A DNA stretch of 64,000 nucleotides, taken from positions 37,255 through 101,254 of the forward strand of contig CAMPDV010001587.1 of assembly GCA_946699065.1 (NCBI GenBank), read 5' to 3'. Position numbers and translations under genes: made by a program. This document shows positions 51,801 through 62,400 of this stretch, in pieces; position 1 is the stretch's first letter, and each line of letters opens with the position of its first letter. This DNA is from Loxodes magnus. Taxonomy: Eukaryota; Ciliophora; Karyorelictea; Loxodida; Loxodidae. Under the pieces are notes generated by a model that ran no database searches, was not told the origin of the DNA, and saw nothing but the letters and a program-made list of their open reading frames with translations.

Positions 51801-54800
51801 ACTAGAAGTTTAAAAGAATGATAAGATTTCTAAGAAAAGTGAATAAGAAAAGCAAGTAAAAGAGTATGAAGATCAGTTTATGTATTTGAAAGTTTTAAGA
51901 ACTAGAAGTTTAAAAGAATGATAAGATTTCTAAGAAAAGTGAATAAGAAAAGCAAGTAAAAGAGTCTGAAGATCAGTTTATGTATTTGAAAGTTTTAAGA
52001 ACTAGAAGTTTAAAAGAATGATAAGATTTCTAAGAAAAGTCAATAAGAAAAGCAAGTAAAAGAGTCTGAAGATCAGTTTATGTATTTGAAAGTTTTAAGA
52101 ACTAGAAGTTTAAAAGAATGATAAGATTTCTAAGAAAAGTGAATAAGAAAAGCAAGTAAAAGAGTCTGAAGATCAGTTTATGTATTTGAAAGTTTTAAGA
52201 ACTAGAAGTTTAAAAGAATGATAAGATTTCTAAGAAAAGTGAATAAGAAAAGCAAGTAAAAGAGTCTGAAGATCAGTTTATGTATTTGAAAGTTTTAAGA
52301 ACTAGAAGTTTAAAAGAATGATAAGATTTCCAAGATAAATGAATAAGAAAAGCAAGTAAAAGAGTCTGAAGATCAGTTTATGTATTTGAAAGTTTTAAGA
52401 ACTAGAAGTTTAAAAGAATGATAAGATTTCTAAGAAAAGTGAATAAGAAAAGCAAGTAAAAGAGTCTGAAGATCAGTTTATGTATTTGAAAGTTTTAAGA
52501 ACTAGAAGTTTAAAAGAATGATAAGATTTCTAAGAAAAGTGAATAAGAAAAGCAAGTAAAAGAGTCTGAAGATCAGTTTATGTATTTGAAAGTTTTAAGA
52601 ACTAGAAGTTTAAAAGAATGATAAGATTTCTAAGAAAAGTCAATAAGAAAAGCAAGTAAAAGAGTCTGAAGATCAGTTTATGTATTTGAAAGTTTTAAGA
52701 ACTAGATAAGATTTCTAAGAAAAGTGAATAAGAAAAGCAAGTAAAAGAGTCTGAAGATCAGTTTATGTATTTGAAAGTTTTAAGAACTAGAAGTTTAAAA
52801 GAATGATAAGATTTCTAAGAAAAGTGAATAAGAAAAGCAAGTAAAAGAGTCTGAAGATCAGTTTATGTATTTGAAAGTTTTAAGAACTAGAAGTTTAAAA
52901 GAATGATAAGATTTCTAAGAAAAGTGAATAAGAAAAGCAAGTAAAAGAGTATGAAGATCAGTTTATGTATTTGAAAGTTTTAAGAACTAGAAGTTTAAAA
53001 GAATGATAAGATTTCTAAGAAAAGTGAATAAGAAAAGCAAGTAAAAGAGTCTGAAGATCAGTTTATGTATTTGAAAGTTTTAAGAACTAGAAGTTTAAAA
53101 GAATGATAAGATTTCTAAGAAAAGTGAATAAGAAAAGCAAGTAAAAGAGTCTGAAGATCAGTTTATGTATTTGAAAGTTTTAAGAACTAGAAGTTTAAAA
53201 GAATGATAAGATTTCTAAGAAAAGTGAATAAGAAAAGCAAGTAAAAGAGTCTGAAGATCAGTTTATGTATTTGAAAGTTTTAAGAACTAGAAGTTTAAAA
53301 GAATGATAAGATTTCTAAGAAAAGTGAATAAGAAAAGCAAGTAAAAGAGTCTGAAGATCAGTTTATGTATTTGAAAGTTTTAAGAACTAGAAGTTTAAAA
53401 GAATGATAAGATTTCTAAGAAAAGTGAATAAGAAAAGCAAGTAAAAGAGTCTGAAGATCAGTTTATGTATTTGAAAGTTTTAAGAACTAGAAGTTTAAAA
53501 GAATGATAAGATTTCTAAGAAAAGTGAATAAGAAAAGCAAGTAAAAGAGTCTGAAGATCAGTTTATGTATTTGAAAGTTTTAAGAACTAGAAGTTTAAAA
53601 GAATGATAAGATTTCTAAGAAAAGTCAATAAGAAAAGCAAGTAAAAGAGTCTGAAGATCAGTTTATGTATTTGAAAGTTTTAAGAACTAGAAGTTTAAAA
53701 GAATGATAAGATTTCTAAGAAAAGTGAATAAGAAAAGCAAGTAAAAGAGTCTGAAGATCAGTTTATGTATTTGAAAGTTTTAAGAACTAGAAGTTTAAAA
53801 GAATGATAAGATTTCCAAGATAAATGAATAAGAAAAGCAAGTAAAAGAGTCTGAAGATCAGTTTATGTATTTGAAAGTTTTAAGAACTAGAAGTTTAAAA
53901 GAATGATAAGATTTCTAAGAAAAGTGAATAAGAAAAGCAAGTAAAAGAGTCTGAAGATCAGTTTATGTATTTGAAAGTTTTAAGAACTAGATAAGATTTC
54001 TAAGAAAAGTGAATAAGAAAAGCAAGTAAAAGAGTCTGAAGATCAGTTTATGTATTTGAAAGTTTTAAGAACTAGAAGTTTAAAAGAATGATAAGATTTC
54101 TAAGAAAAGTGAATAAGAAAAGCAAGTAAAAGAGTCTGAAGATCAGTTTATGTATTTGAAAGTTTTAAGAACTAGAAGTTTAAAAGAATGATAAGATTTC
54201 CAAGATAAATGAATAAGAAAAGCAAGTAAAAGAGTCTGAAGATCAGTTTATGTATTTGAAAGTTTTAAGAACTAGAAGTTTAAAAGAATGATAAGATTTC
54301 TAAGAAAAGTGAATAAGAAAAGCAAGTAAAAGAGTCTGAAGATCAGTTTATGTATTTGAAAGTTTTAAGAACTAGAAGTTTAAAAGAATGATAAGATTTC
54401 TAAGAAAAGTCAATAAGAAAAGCAAGTAAAAGAGTCTGAAGATCAGTTTATGTATTTGAAAGTTTTAAGAACTAGAAGTTTAAAAGAATGATAAGATTTC
54501 TAAGAAAAGTGAATAAGAAAAGCAAGTAAAAGAGTCTGAAGATCAGTTTATGTATTTGAAAGTTTTAAGAACTAGAAGTTTAAAAGAATGATAAGATTTC
54601 TAAGAAAAGTGAATAAGAAAAGCAAGTAAAAGAGTCTGAAGATCAGTTTATGTATTTGAAAGTTTTAAGAACTAGATAAGATTTCTAAGAAAAGTGAATA
54701 AGAAAAGCAAGTAAAAGAGTCTGAAGATCAGTTTATGTATTTGAAAGTTTTAAGAACTAGAAGTTTAAAAGAATGATAAGATTTCTAAGAAAAGTGAATA

Positions 54801-57800
54801 AGAAAAGCAAGTAAAAGAGTCTGAAGATCAGTTTATGTATTTGAAAGTTTTAAGAACTAGAAGTTTAAAAGAATGATAAGATTTCTAAGAAAAGTGAATA
54901 AGAAAAGCAAGTAAAAGAGTATGAAGATCAGTTTATGTATTTGAAAGTTTTAAGAACTAGAAGTTTAAAAGAATGATAAGATTTCTAAGAAAAGTGAATA
55001 AGAAAAGCAAGTAAAAGAGTCTGAAGATCAGTTTATGTATTTGAAAGTTTTAAGAACTAGAAGTTTAAAAGAATGATAAGATTTCTAAGAAAAGTGAATA
55101 AGAAAAGCAAGTAAAAGAGTCTGAAGATCAGTTTATGTATTTGAAAGTTTTAAGAACTAGAAGTTTAAAAGAATGATAAGATTTCTAAGAAAAGTCAATA
55201 AGAAAAGCAAGTAAAAGAGTCTGAAGATCAGTTTATGTATTTGAAAGTTTTAAGAACTAGAAGTTTAAAAGAATGATAAGATTTCTAAGAAAAGTGAATA
55301 AGAAAAGCAAGTAAAAGAGTCTGAAGATCAGTTTATGTATTTGAAAGTTTTAAGAACTAGAAGTTTAAAAGAATGATAAGATTTCTAAGAAAAGTCAATA
55401 AGAAAAGCAAGTAAAAGAGTCTGAAGATCAGTTTATGTATTTGAAAGTTTTAAGAACTAGATAAGATTTCTAAGAAAAGTGAATAAGAAAAGCAAGTAAA
55501 AGAGTCTGAAGATCAGTTTATGTATTTGAAAGTTTTAAGAACTAGAAGTTTAAAAGAATGATAAGATTTCTAAGAAAAGTGAATAAGAAAAGCAAGTAAA
55601 AGAGTCTGAAGATCAGTTTATGTATTTGAAAGTTTTAAGAACTAGAAGTTTAAAAGAATGATAAGATTTCTAAGAAAAGTGAATAAGAAAAGCAAGTAAA
55701 AGAGTATGAAGATCAGTTTATGTATTTGAAAGTTTTAAGAACTAGAAGTTTAAAAGAATGATAAGATTTCTAAGAAAAGTGAATAAGAAAAGCAAGTAAA
55801 AGAGTCTGAAGATCAGTTTATGTATTTGAAAGTTTTAAGAACTAGAAGTTTAAAAGAATGATAAGATTTCTAAGAAAAGTCAATAAGAAAAGCAAGTAAA
55901 AGAGTCTGAAGATCAGTTTATGTATTTGAAAGTTTTAAGAACTAGAAGTTTAAAAGAATGATAAGATTTCTAAGAAAAGTGAATAAGAAAAGCAAGTAAA
56001 AGAGTCTGAAGATCAGTTTATGTATTTGAAAGTTTTAAGAACTAGAAGTTTAAAAGAATGATAAGATTTCTAAGAAAAGTGAATAAGAAAAGCAAGTAAA
56101 AGAGTCTGAAGATCAGTTTATGTATTTGAAAGTTTTAAGAACTAGAAGTTTAAAAGAATGATAAGATTTCCAAGATAAATGAATAAGAAAAGCAAGTAAA
56201 AGAGTCTGAAGATCAGTTTATGTATTTGAAAGTTTTAAGAACTAGAAGTTTAAAAGAATGATAAGATTTCTAAGAAAAGTGAATAAGAAAAGCAAGTAAA
56301 AGAGTCTGAAGATCAGTTTATGTATTTGAAAGTTTTAAGAACTAGAAGTTTAAAAGAATGATAAGATTTCTAAGAAAAGTGAATAAGAAAAGCAAGTAAA
56401 AGAGTCTGAAGATCAGTTTATGTATTTGAAAGTTTTAAGAACTAGAAGTTTAAAAGAATGATAAGATTTCTAAGAAAAGTCAATAAGAAAAGCAAGTAAA
56501 AGAGTCTGAAGATCAGTTTATGTATTTGAAAGTTTTAAGAACTAGATAAGATTTCTAAGAAAAGTGAATAAGAAAAGCAAGTAAAAGAGTCTGAAGATCA
56601 GTTTATGTATTTGAAAGTTTTAAGAACTAGAAGTTTAAAAGAATGATAAGATTTCTAAGAAAAGTGAATAAGAAAAGCAAGTAAAAGAGTCTGAAGATCA
56701 GTTTATGTATTTGAAAGTTTTAAGAACTAGAAGTTTAAAAGAATGATAAGATTTCTAAGAAAAGTGAATAAGAAAAGCAAGTAAAAGAGTCTGAAGATCA
56801 GTTTATGTATTTGAAAGTTTTAAGAACTAGAAGTTTAAAAGAATGATAAGATTTCCAAGATAAATGAATAAGAAAAGCAAGTAAAAGAGTCTGAAGATCA
56901 GTTTATGTATTTGAAAGTTTTAAGAACTAGAAGTTTAAAAGAATGATAAGATTTCTAAGAAAAGTGAATAAGAAAAGCAAGTAAAAGAGTCTGAAGATCA
57001 GTTTATGTATTTGAAAGTTTTAAGAACTAGAAGTTTAAAAGAATGATAAGATTTCTAAGAAAAGTGAATAAGAAAAGCAAGTAAAAGAGTCTGAAGATCA
57101 GTTTATGTATTTGAAAGTTTTAAGAACTAGAAGTTTAAAAGAATGATAAGATTTCTAAGAAAAGTCAATAAGAAAAGCAAGTAAAAGAGTCTGAAGATCA
57201 GTTTATGTATTTGAAAGTTTTAAGAACTAGATAAGATTTCTAAGAAAAGTGAATAAGAAAAGCAAGTAAAAGAGTCTGAAGATCAGTTTATGTATTTGAA
57301 AGTTTTAAGAACTAGAAGTTTAAAAGAATGATAAGATTTCTAAGAAAAGTGAATAAGAAAAGCAAGTAAAAGAGTCTGAAGATCAGTTTATGTATTTGAA
57401 AGTTTTAAGAACTAGAAGTTTAAAAGAATGATAAGATTTCTAAGAAAAGTGAATAAGAAAAGCAAGTAAAAGAGTCTGAAGATCAGTTTATGTATTTGAA
57501 AGTTTTAAGAACTAGAAGTTTAAAAGAATGATAAGATTTCTAAGAAAAGTGAATAAGAAAAGCAAGTAAAAGAGTCTGAAGATCAGTTTATGTATTTGAA
57601 AGTTTTAAGAACTAGAAGTTTAAAAGAATGATAAGATTTCTAAGAAAAGTCAATAAGAAAAGCAAGTAAAAGAGTCTGAAGATCAGTTTATGTATTTGAA
57701 AGTTTTAAGAACTAGATAAGATTTCTAAGAAAAGTGAATAAGAAAAGCAAGTAAAAGAGTCTGAAGATCAGTTTATGTATTTGAAAGTTTTAAGAACTAG

Positions 57801-59981
57801 AAGTTTAAAAGAATGATAAGATTTCTAAGAAAAGTGAATAAGAAAAGCAAGTAAAAGAGTCTGAAGATCAGTTTATGTATTTGAAAGTTTTAAGAACTAG
57901 AAGTTTAAAAGAATGATAAGATTTCTAAGAAAAGTGAATAAGAAAAGCAAGTAAAAGAGTATGAAGATCAGTTTATGTATTTGAAAGTTTTAAGAACTAG
58001 AAGTTTAAAAGAATGATAAGATTTCTAAGAAAAGTGAATAAGAAAAGCAAGTAAAAGAGTCTGAAGATCAGTTTATGTATTTGAAAGTTTTAAGAACTAG
58101 AAGTTTAAAAGAATGATAAGATTTCTAAGAAAAGTGAATAAGAAAAGCAAGTAAAAGAGTCTGAAGATCAGTTTATGTATTTGAAAGTTTTAAGAACTAG
58201 AAGTTTAAAAGAATGATAAGATTTCTAAGAAAAGTCAATAAGAAAAGCAAGTAAAAGAGTCTGAAGATCAGTTTATGTATTTGAAAGTTTTAAGAACTAG
58301 AAGTTTAAAAGAATGATAAGATTTCTAAGAAAAGTGAATAAGAAAAGCAAGTAAAAGAGTCTGAAGATCAGTTTATGTATTTGAAAGTTTTAAGAACTAG
58401 AAGTTTAAAAGAATGATAAGATTTCTAAGAAAAGTGAATAAGAAAAGCAAGTAAAAGAGTCTGAAGATCAGTTTATGTATTTGAAAGTTTTAAGAACTAG
58501 AAGTTTAAAAGAATGATAAGATTTCTAAGAAAAGTGAATAAGAAAAGCAAGTAAAAGAGTCTGAAGATCAGTTTATGTATTTGAAAGTTTTAAGAACTAG
58601 AAGTTTAAAAGAATGATAAGATTTCTAAGAAAAGTCAATAAGAAAAGCAAGTAAAAGAGTCTGAAGATCAGTTTATGTATTTGAAAGTTTTAAGAACTAG
58701 AAGTTTAAAAGAATGATAAGATTTCTAAGAAAAGTGAATAAGAAAAGCAAGTAAAAGAGTCTGAAGATCAGTTTATGTATTTGAAAGTTTTAAGAACTAG
58801 AAGTTTAAAAGAATGATAAGATTTCCAAGATAAATGAATAAGAAAAGCAAGTAAAAGAGTCTGAAGATCAGTTTATGTATTTGAAAGTTTTAAGAACTAG
58901 AAGTTTAAAAGAATGATAAGATTTCTAGGAAAAGTCAATAAGAAAAGCAAGTAAAAGAGTCTGAAGATCAGTTTATGTATTTGAAAGTTTTAAGAACTAG
59001 AAGTTTAAAAGAATGATAAGATTTCTAAGAAAAGTGAATAAGAAAAGCAAGTAAAAGAGTCTGAAGATCAGTTTATGTATTTGAAAGTTTTAAGAACTAG
59101 AAGTTTAAAAGAATGATAAGATTTCTAAGAAAAGTGAATAAGAAAAGCAAGTAAAAGAGTCTGAAGATCAGTTTATGTATTTGAAAGTTTTAAGAACTAG
59201 AAGTTTAAAAGAATGATAAGATTTCTAAGAAAAGTGAATAAGAAAAGCAAGTAAAAGAGTCTGAAGATCAGTTTATGTATTTGAAAGTTTTAAGAACTAG
59301 AAGTTTAAAAGAATGATAAGATTTCTAAGAAAAGTGAATAAGAAAAGCAAGTAAAAGAGTCTGAAGATCAGTTTATGTATTTGAAAGTTTTAAGAACTAG
59401 AAGTTTAAAAGAATGATAAGATTTCTAAGAAAAGTCAATAAGAAAAGCAAGTAAAAGAGTCTGAAGATCAGTTTATGTATTTGAAAGTTTTAAGAACTAG
59501 ATAAGATTTCTAAGAAAAGTGAATAAGAAAAGCAAGTAAAAGAGTCTGAAGATCAGTTTATGTATTTGAAAGTTTTAAGAACTAGAAGTTTAAAAGAATG
59601 ATAAGATTTCTAAGAAAAGTGAATAAGAAAAGCAAGTAAAAGAGTCTGAAGATCAGTTTATGTATTTGAAAGTTTTAAGAACTAGAAGTTTAAAAGAATG
59701 ATAAGATTTCTAAGAAAAGTGAATAAGAAAAGCAAGTAAAAGAGTCTGAAGATCAGTTTATGTATTTGAAAGTTTTAAGAACTAGAAGTTTAAAAGAATG
59801 ATAAGATTTCTAAGAAAAGTGAATAAGAAAAGCAAGTAAAAGAGTCTGAAGATCAGTTTATGTATTTGAAAGTTTTAAGAACTAGAAGTTTAAAAGAATG
59901 ATAAGATTTCTAAGAAAAGTCAATAAGAAAAGCAAGTAAAAGAGTCTGAAGATCAGTTTATGTATTTGAAAGTTTTAAGAA
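48862..59981 (+). repeat. D15-only satellite zone
   Basis: Thirteen D15 junctions are spaced 685, 785, 1285, 1085, 1285, 685, 785, 1085, 685, 485, 1785 and 485 bases, always a multiple of 100 less 15, so no other indel occurs in 11 kb. Repeated sub-blocks: 48,862-50,332 matches 53,987-55,457 in order (15 monomers, 1,470 bp, one m11 difference noted). 51,617-52,702 matches 55,457-56,542 (11 monomers, 1,085 bp). A36 monomers are frequent but never have D18. Triple variants are at 49,079, 52,331, 53,819, 54,201, 56,171, 56,859 and 58,826 approximately. A private m3 G lies at 58,928. Confidence 0.9.
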
Positions 59982-62400
59982 CTAGATAAGATTTCTAAGA
60001 AAAGTGAATAAGAAAAGCAAGTAAAAGAGTCTGAAGATCAGTTTATGTATTTGAAAGTTTTAAGAACTAGAAGTTTAAAAGAATGATAAGATTTCTAAGA
60101 AAAGTGAATAAGAAAAGCAAGTAAAAGAGTCTGAAGATCAGTTTATGTATTTGAAAGTTTTAAGAACTAGAAGTTTAAAAGAATGATAAGATTTCTAAGA
60201 AAAGTGAATAAGAAAAGCAAGTAAAAGAGTCTGAAGATCAGTTTATGTATTTGAAAGTTTTAAGAACTAGAAGTTTAAAAGAATGATAAGATTTCTAAGA
60301 AAAGTGAATAAGAAAAGCAAGTAAAAGAGTCTGAAGATCAGTTTATGTATTTGAAAGTTTTAAGAACTAGAAGTTTAAAAGAATGATAAGATTTCTAAGA
60401 AAAGTGAATAAGAAAAGCAAGTAAAAGAGTCTGAAGATCAGTTTATGTATTTGAAAGTTTTAAGAACTAGAAGTTTAAAAGAATGATAAGATTTCTAAGA
60501 AAAGTGAATAAGAAAAGCAAGTAAAAGAGTCTGAAGATCAGTTTATGTATTTGAAAGTTTTAAGAACTAGAAGTTTAAAAGAATGATAAGATTTCTAAGA
60601 AAAGTGAATAAGAAAAGCAAGTAAAAGAGTCTGAAGATCAGTTTATGTATTTGAAAGTTTTAAGAACTAGAAGTTTAAAAGAATGATAAGATTTCTAAGA
60701 AAAGTGAATAAGAAAAGCAAGTAAAAGAGTATGAAGATCAGTTTATGTATTTGAAAGTTTTAAGAACTAGAAGTTTAAAAGAATGATAAGATTTCTAAGA
60801 AAAGTGAATAAGAAAAGCAAGTAAAAGAGTCTGAAGATCAGTTTATGTATTTGAAAGTTTTAAGAACTAGAAGTTTAAAAGAATGATAAGATTTCTAAGA
60901 AAAGTGAATAAGAAAAGCAAGTAAAAGAGTCTGAAGATCAGTTTATGTATTTGAAAGTTTTAAGAACTAGAAGTTTAAAAGAATGATAAGATTTCTAAGA
61001 AAAGTGAATAAGAAAAGCAAGTAAAAGAGTCTGAAGATCAGTTTATGTATTTGAAAGTTTTAAGAACTAGAAGTTTAAAAGAATGATAAGATTTCTAAGA
61101 AAAGTGAATAAGAAAAGCAAGTAAAAGAGTATGAAGATCAGTTTATGTATTTGAAAGTTTTAAGAACTAAAAGTTTAAAAGAATGATAAGATTTCTAAGA
61201 AAAGTGAATAAGAAAAGCAAGTAAAAGAGTATGAAGATCAGTTTATGTATTTGAAAGTTTTAAGAACTAGAAGTTTAAAAGAATGATAAGATTTCTAAGA
61301 AAAGTGAATAAGAAAAGCAAGTAAAAGAGTCTGAAGATCAGTTTATGTATTTGAAAGTTTTAAGAACTAGAAGTTTAAAAGAATGATAAGATTTCTAAGA
61401 AAAGTGAATAAGAAAAGCAAGTAAAAGAGTCTGAAGATCAGTTTATGTATTTGAAAGTTTTAAGAACTAGAAGTTTAAAAGAATGATAAGATTTCTAAGA
61501 AAAGTGAATAAGAAAAGCAAGTAAAAGAGTCTGAAGATCAGTTTATGTATTTGAAAGTTTTAAGAACTAGAAGTTTAAAAGAATGATAAGATTTCTAAGA
61601 AAAGTGAATAAGAAAAGCAAGTAAAAGAGTATGAAGATCAGTTTATGTATTTGAAAGTTTTAAGAACTAAAAGTTTAAAAGAATGATAAGATTTCTAAGA
61701 AAAGTGAATAAGAAAAGCAAGTAAAAGAGTATGAAGATCAGTTTATGTATTTGAAAGTTTTAAGAACTAGAAGTTTTAAGAACTAGAAGTTTAAAAGAAA
61801 AGTGAATAAGAAAAGCAAGTAAAAGAGTCTGAAGATCAGTTTATGTATTTGAAAGTTTTAAGAACTAGAAGTTTAAAAGAATGATAAGATTTCTAAGAAA
61901 AGTGAATAAGAAAAGCAAGTAAAAGAGTATGAAGATCAGTTTATGTATTTGAAAGTTTTAAGAACTAGAAGTTTAAAAGAATGATAAGATTTCTAAGAAA
62001 AGTGAATAAGAAAAGCAAGTAAAAGAGTCTGAAGATCAGTTTATGTATTTGAAAGTTTTAAGAACTAGAAGTTTAAAAGAATGATAAGATTTCTAAGAAA
62101 AGTGAATAAGAAAAGCAAGTAAAAGAGTCTGAAGATCAGTTTATGTATTTGAAAGTTTTAAGAACTAGAAGTTTAAAAGAATGATAAGATTTCTAAGAAA
62201 AGTGAATAAGAAAAGCAAGTAAAAGAGTCTGAAGATCAGTTTATGTATTTGAAAGTTTTAAGAACTAGAAGTTTAAAAGAATGATAAGATTTCTAAGAAA
62301 AGTGAATAAGAAAAGCAAGTAAAAGAGTATGAAGATCAGTTTATGTATTTGAAAGTTTTAAGAACTAAAAGTTTAAAAGAATGATAAGATTTCTAAGAAA
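59982..62400 (+). repeat. 5-mer higher-order repeat, 500 bp, with leading plain monomers
   Basis: After 59,982 a run of plain G11 monomers is followed by pentamers: an A36 monomer with m75 A (61,170, 61,670, 62,368), a second A36 monomer and three plain ones. Spacing is 500 and then 698; the latter is seven monomers plus a 16-base duplication less one D18. The m75 change destroys CTAG. All monomers from 59.98 to about 62.58 kb have G11. Confidence 0.88.
61746..61810 (+). repeat. 16-bp duplication joined to an isolated D18 junction
   Basis: One monomer contains m66-m81 twice in tandem, ending with TTTAAAAGAAAAGTG, the D18 junction. The duplicated 16 bases are exactly those removed in the 84-bp monomers, flanked by the same AAGTTT microhomology. 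This monomer is therefore the reciprocal product of the D16 event, and is 98 bp long after D18. It is the only duplication of this kind seen and holds the only D18 between 48.5 and 64 kb. Confidence 0.92.
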
